From the NCBI RefSeq assembly GCF_000878195.1, contig NZ_JXST01000022.1, positions 1 to 64,000 on the forward strand: a stretch of DNA of 64,000 nt. Reading direction: 5' to 3'. The position numbers were made by a program, and so were the translations under genes. Positions 62,477 to 64,000 of this stretch are shown in pieces; the stretch's first letter is position 1, and every line of letters starts with the position of its first letter. This DNA is from Mycolicibacterium llatzerense (lineage in GTDB: Bacteria > Actinomycetota > Actinomycetes > Mycobacteriales > Mycobacteriaceae). The notes below the pieces were generated by a model, which worked only from the letters and a program-made list of their open reading frames with translations, was not told where the DNA came from and ran no database searches.

Positions 62477-62991
62477 CGCCCCAGCTTGTCCAATACCGCC
62501 ACGAGTTCGTCGTTGAAGCCCATCTCCTGGGCGATGCGGCTGAGTTGTTCGTCGGCGTATTCGTCGTCGGCGAGGATCACACCGAGCACCGCCTCGGGCA
62601 GGCCCAGGTCGGCCAACAGCCCGAGGTCGCCTTCCTCGAACGGGTCGTCCTCTTCGAGCTCTTCCAGGCTCAGGTCGGCGTCGAGTTTCTCCAGCACGTC
62701 GGCCGCGATGTCGTAGTCCAGCGCCGCAGTGGCATCCGACAGCAGCAGCCGGGCGCCGGAGGGAGCCGGGCGGACGATCACGAAGAACTCGTCGTCGACG
62801 TTCAGCAGGCCGAAAACCGCACCGGCAGAACGGAGTTCACGAAGTTCGGTCTCGGCGGCAGTCAGATCCACCAGCGCCGCGCGCTTCAGCGGCGCGCAAC
62901 GCCATGCGCCGTCCTCCCGGACGACCGCCACACCGAAGCCGTCGGGGAGATCGGCCACCTGCTGCTGAGCCTGCGCGCGCTGTACTCCCAT
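62473..62991 (-). CDS. tRNA adenosine deaminase-associated protein
   Basis: 172 aa, acidic (LEELEEDDPFEEGDLG), no catalytic motif. It is the small protein that in actinobacteria precedes tadA and is annotated as its associated protein. ATG 62991; the frame extends upstream but overlaps the divergent tyrA region. Confidence 0.85.
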   Translation of the reverse strand: MGVQRAQAQQQVADLPDGFGVAVVREDGAWRCAPLKRAALVDLTAAETELRELRSAGAVFGLLNVDDEFFVIVRPAPSGARLLLSDATAALDYDIAADVLEKLDADLSLEELEEDDPFEEGDLGLLADLGLPEAVLGVILADDEYADEQLSRIAQEMGFNDELVAVLDKLGR

Positions 62992-63073
62992 GCAGACAAC
63001 GCTAGTCCGCGCTCTGCAACTTGACCAGCGGTCCCATATGTACCCGGCCTGGGCCGTATGCAAACCTTGGAAG

Positions 63074-64000
63074 GTGACAACTCCGGTGTGTGTGCTGGGT
63101 TTGGGCCTCATCGGCGGCTCGCTGATGCGGGCCGGGCAGGCCGCGGGCCGCGAGGTCTTCGGATACAACCGCTCGATCGATGCGGTGAAGTCTGCGACTG
63201 CAGACGGCTTCGACGCGACCGAGGATCTCACTGCCGCCCTGAAACGTGCCGCGCTGAGCGAGGCGCTGATCGTCCTCGCGGTGCCGGTGCCCGCGCTGCC
63301 GATCATGCTCGAGCACATCCGCGACACCGCGGCGGACTGCCCGCTCACCGATGTGGTGAGCGTCAAAGGCAATGTGCTGCAACAGGTTCAGGAGTACGGC
63401 CTGCTCGACAAATTCGTCGGCGGGCACCCGATGGCCGGCACCGCGCATTCCGGCTGGACGGCCGGTGCCGCCGATCTGTTCGCCGGCGCGCCGTGGGTGG
63501 TGAGCGTGGACGACCACGTCGACCCCGACGTGTGGGCCCAGGTGATGCATCTGGCGCTGGACTGCCGCGCGGTGATCGTGCCGGCCCGCTCCGACGAACA
63601 CGACGCGGCGGCGGCCGCGATCTCCCACCTGCCGCACCTGCTCGCCGAGGCACTGGCCACGACGGCCGGCGAGGTTCCGCTGGCGTTCGCGCTGGCCGCG
63701 GGCTCGTTCCGGGACGGCACCAGGGTCGCGGCCACCGCACCCGACCTGGTCCGGGCCATGTGCGAGGCCAACGCCGCCGAGCTGACGGTCATGCTGGACC
63801 GGGCCATGGAGCTGCTGAGCCAGGCCCGCTCGTCGCTCGTCGAGGCCCAATCGGTGGCTGAGCTGGTCGACGGTGGCCATGCCGCCCGGGTTCGCTACGA
63901 CAACTTCCCCCGGCCGCAGATCATGACGACGACCATCGGGGCCGACGGCTGGCGCGAAGAGCTCGCCGCGCAGGGCCGGGCCGGCGGGGTGATCAGATCC
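63074..64000 (+). CDS. tyrA: prephenate dehydrogenase, partial at the right edge
   Basis: 309 codons are present and the frame is open to the end of the window. N-terminal NAD motif LGLGLIGGS; VVSVKGNVLQQV and GGHPMAGTAHSGW are diagnostic of prephenate/arogenate dehydrogenases (tyrosine synthesis). GTG 63074 chosen; a second GTG lies at 63086. Divergent from the tadA pair by 82 bp. Confidence 0.9.
   Translation, partial: MTTPVCVLGLGLIGGSLMRAGQAAGREVFGYNRSIDAVKSATADGFDATEDLTAALKRAALSEALIVLAVPVPALPIMLEHIRDTAADCPLTDVVSVKGNVLQQVQEYGLLDKFVGGHPMAGTAHSGWTAGAADLFAGAPWVVSVDDHVDPDVWAQVMHLALDCRAVIVPARSDEHDAAAAAISHLPHLLAEALATTAGEVPLAFALAAGSFRDGTRVAATAPDLVRAMCEANAAELTVMLDRAMELLSQARSSLVEAQSVAELVDGGHAARVRYDNFPRPQIMTTTIGADGWREELAAQGRAGGVIRS

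Overview
The window looks like chromosome of a mycobacterium, most likely an environmental fast-grower (Mycolicibacterium type). Evidence: high GC; a complete yrbEAB-mceABCDEF operon with two Mce-associated proteins; a PE-PPE domain hydrolase; a DUF3556 protein; and a tRNA-Ser / tadA / tadA-partner / tyrA block beside an integrase remnant, an order familiar from mycobacterial chromosomes. No rRNA, CRISPR array or phage module was seen. The only mobile-element traces are the 3' end of an IS5-type transposase at the left edge and the broken integrase next to tRNA-Ser.

Left part (1-15.7 kb), ordinary accessory and core genes: PE-PPE hydrolase; LuxR-type regulator; flavoprotein monooxygenase preceded by a coupled 10-codon ORF; nitrilase plus APC permease (minus, 4-bp overlap); LpqC-like esterase lipoprotein divergent from a pirin; a three-gene operon (acyl-CoA synthetase, DUF3556 membrane protein, FAD oxidoreductase) divergent from a PucR-type regulator; and a secreted protein built of six tandem repeats, closed by a strong terminator.

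Middle and right part (15.8-61.2 kb), one large catabolic region resembling a steroid-type degradation cluster. (i) 16.0-20.4 kb, plus strand: Rieske oxygenase, ferredoxin, multi-module VOC protein and KstD-like flavoprotein. (ii) 20.4-31.1 kb, minus strand: LLM oxidoreductase and the Mce importer. (iii) 31.4-40.7 kb: ring-degradation genes of KshA, HsaA, HsaC, HsaE, KstD and HsaD type plus two enoyl-CoA hydratases. (iv) 40.7-44.8 kb: PadR and IclR regulators, acyl-CoA ligase, ferredoxin and a small Cys-rich protein. (v) 45.1-58.6 kb: a CoA-ester block with MaoC hydratase, three adjacent two-gene acyl-CoA dehydrogenase pairs, two SDRs, an SCP-x-type thiolase fused by overlap to a Cys-poor HMGCS/OB-fold-like partner, a GntR regulator and an enoyl-CoA hydratase. 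(vi) 58.7-61.0 kb: an Mce-associated operon (two Mas proteins, DUF732, CAP domain, and a 36-aa ORF).

The strongest non-gene signal is a recurring palindrome, consensus ATCTCCCGCTnAGCGG, in front of the Rieske operon, the mce operon, the kshA-like operon, the kstD-like/hydratase pair, the enoyl-CoA hydratase/hsaD-like divergent pair and the Mas operon. At two promoters 45 kb apart (15.89 kb and 61.10 kb) it sits exactly 9 bp upstream of a TTGAC-type -35 with the same TACGTT -10. This ties importer, accessory proteins and ring-cleavage genes into one predicted regulon, for which the central IclR protein is a candidate. A second motif, TAGnAGGTATAT, occurs three times, only between genes, in front of the IclR gene and in the divergent promoter of the thiolase and SDR/dehydrogenase operons.

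Inferred function: import of a polycyclic steroid- or terpenoid-like compound by the Mce complex, CoA activation and side-chain oxidation by the paired dehydrogenases and thiolase, ring opening by KstD/KshA-type enzymes, and HsaA/C/D/E-type meta-cleavage. The substrate cannot be read from sequence. HsaB, HsaF/HsaG and KshB counterparts are not in the window. Right flank (61.8-64 kb) is core: tRNA-Ser(CGA), tadA, its partner and the 5' part of tyrA.
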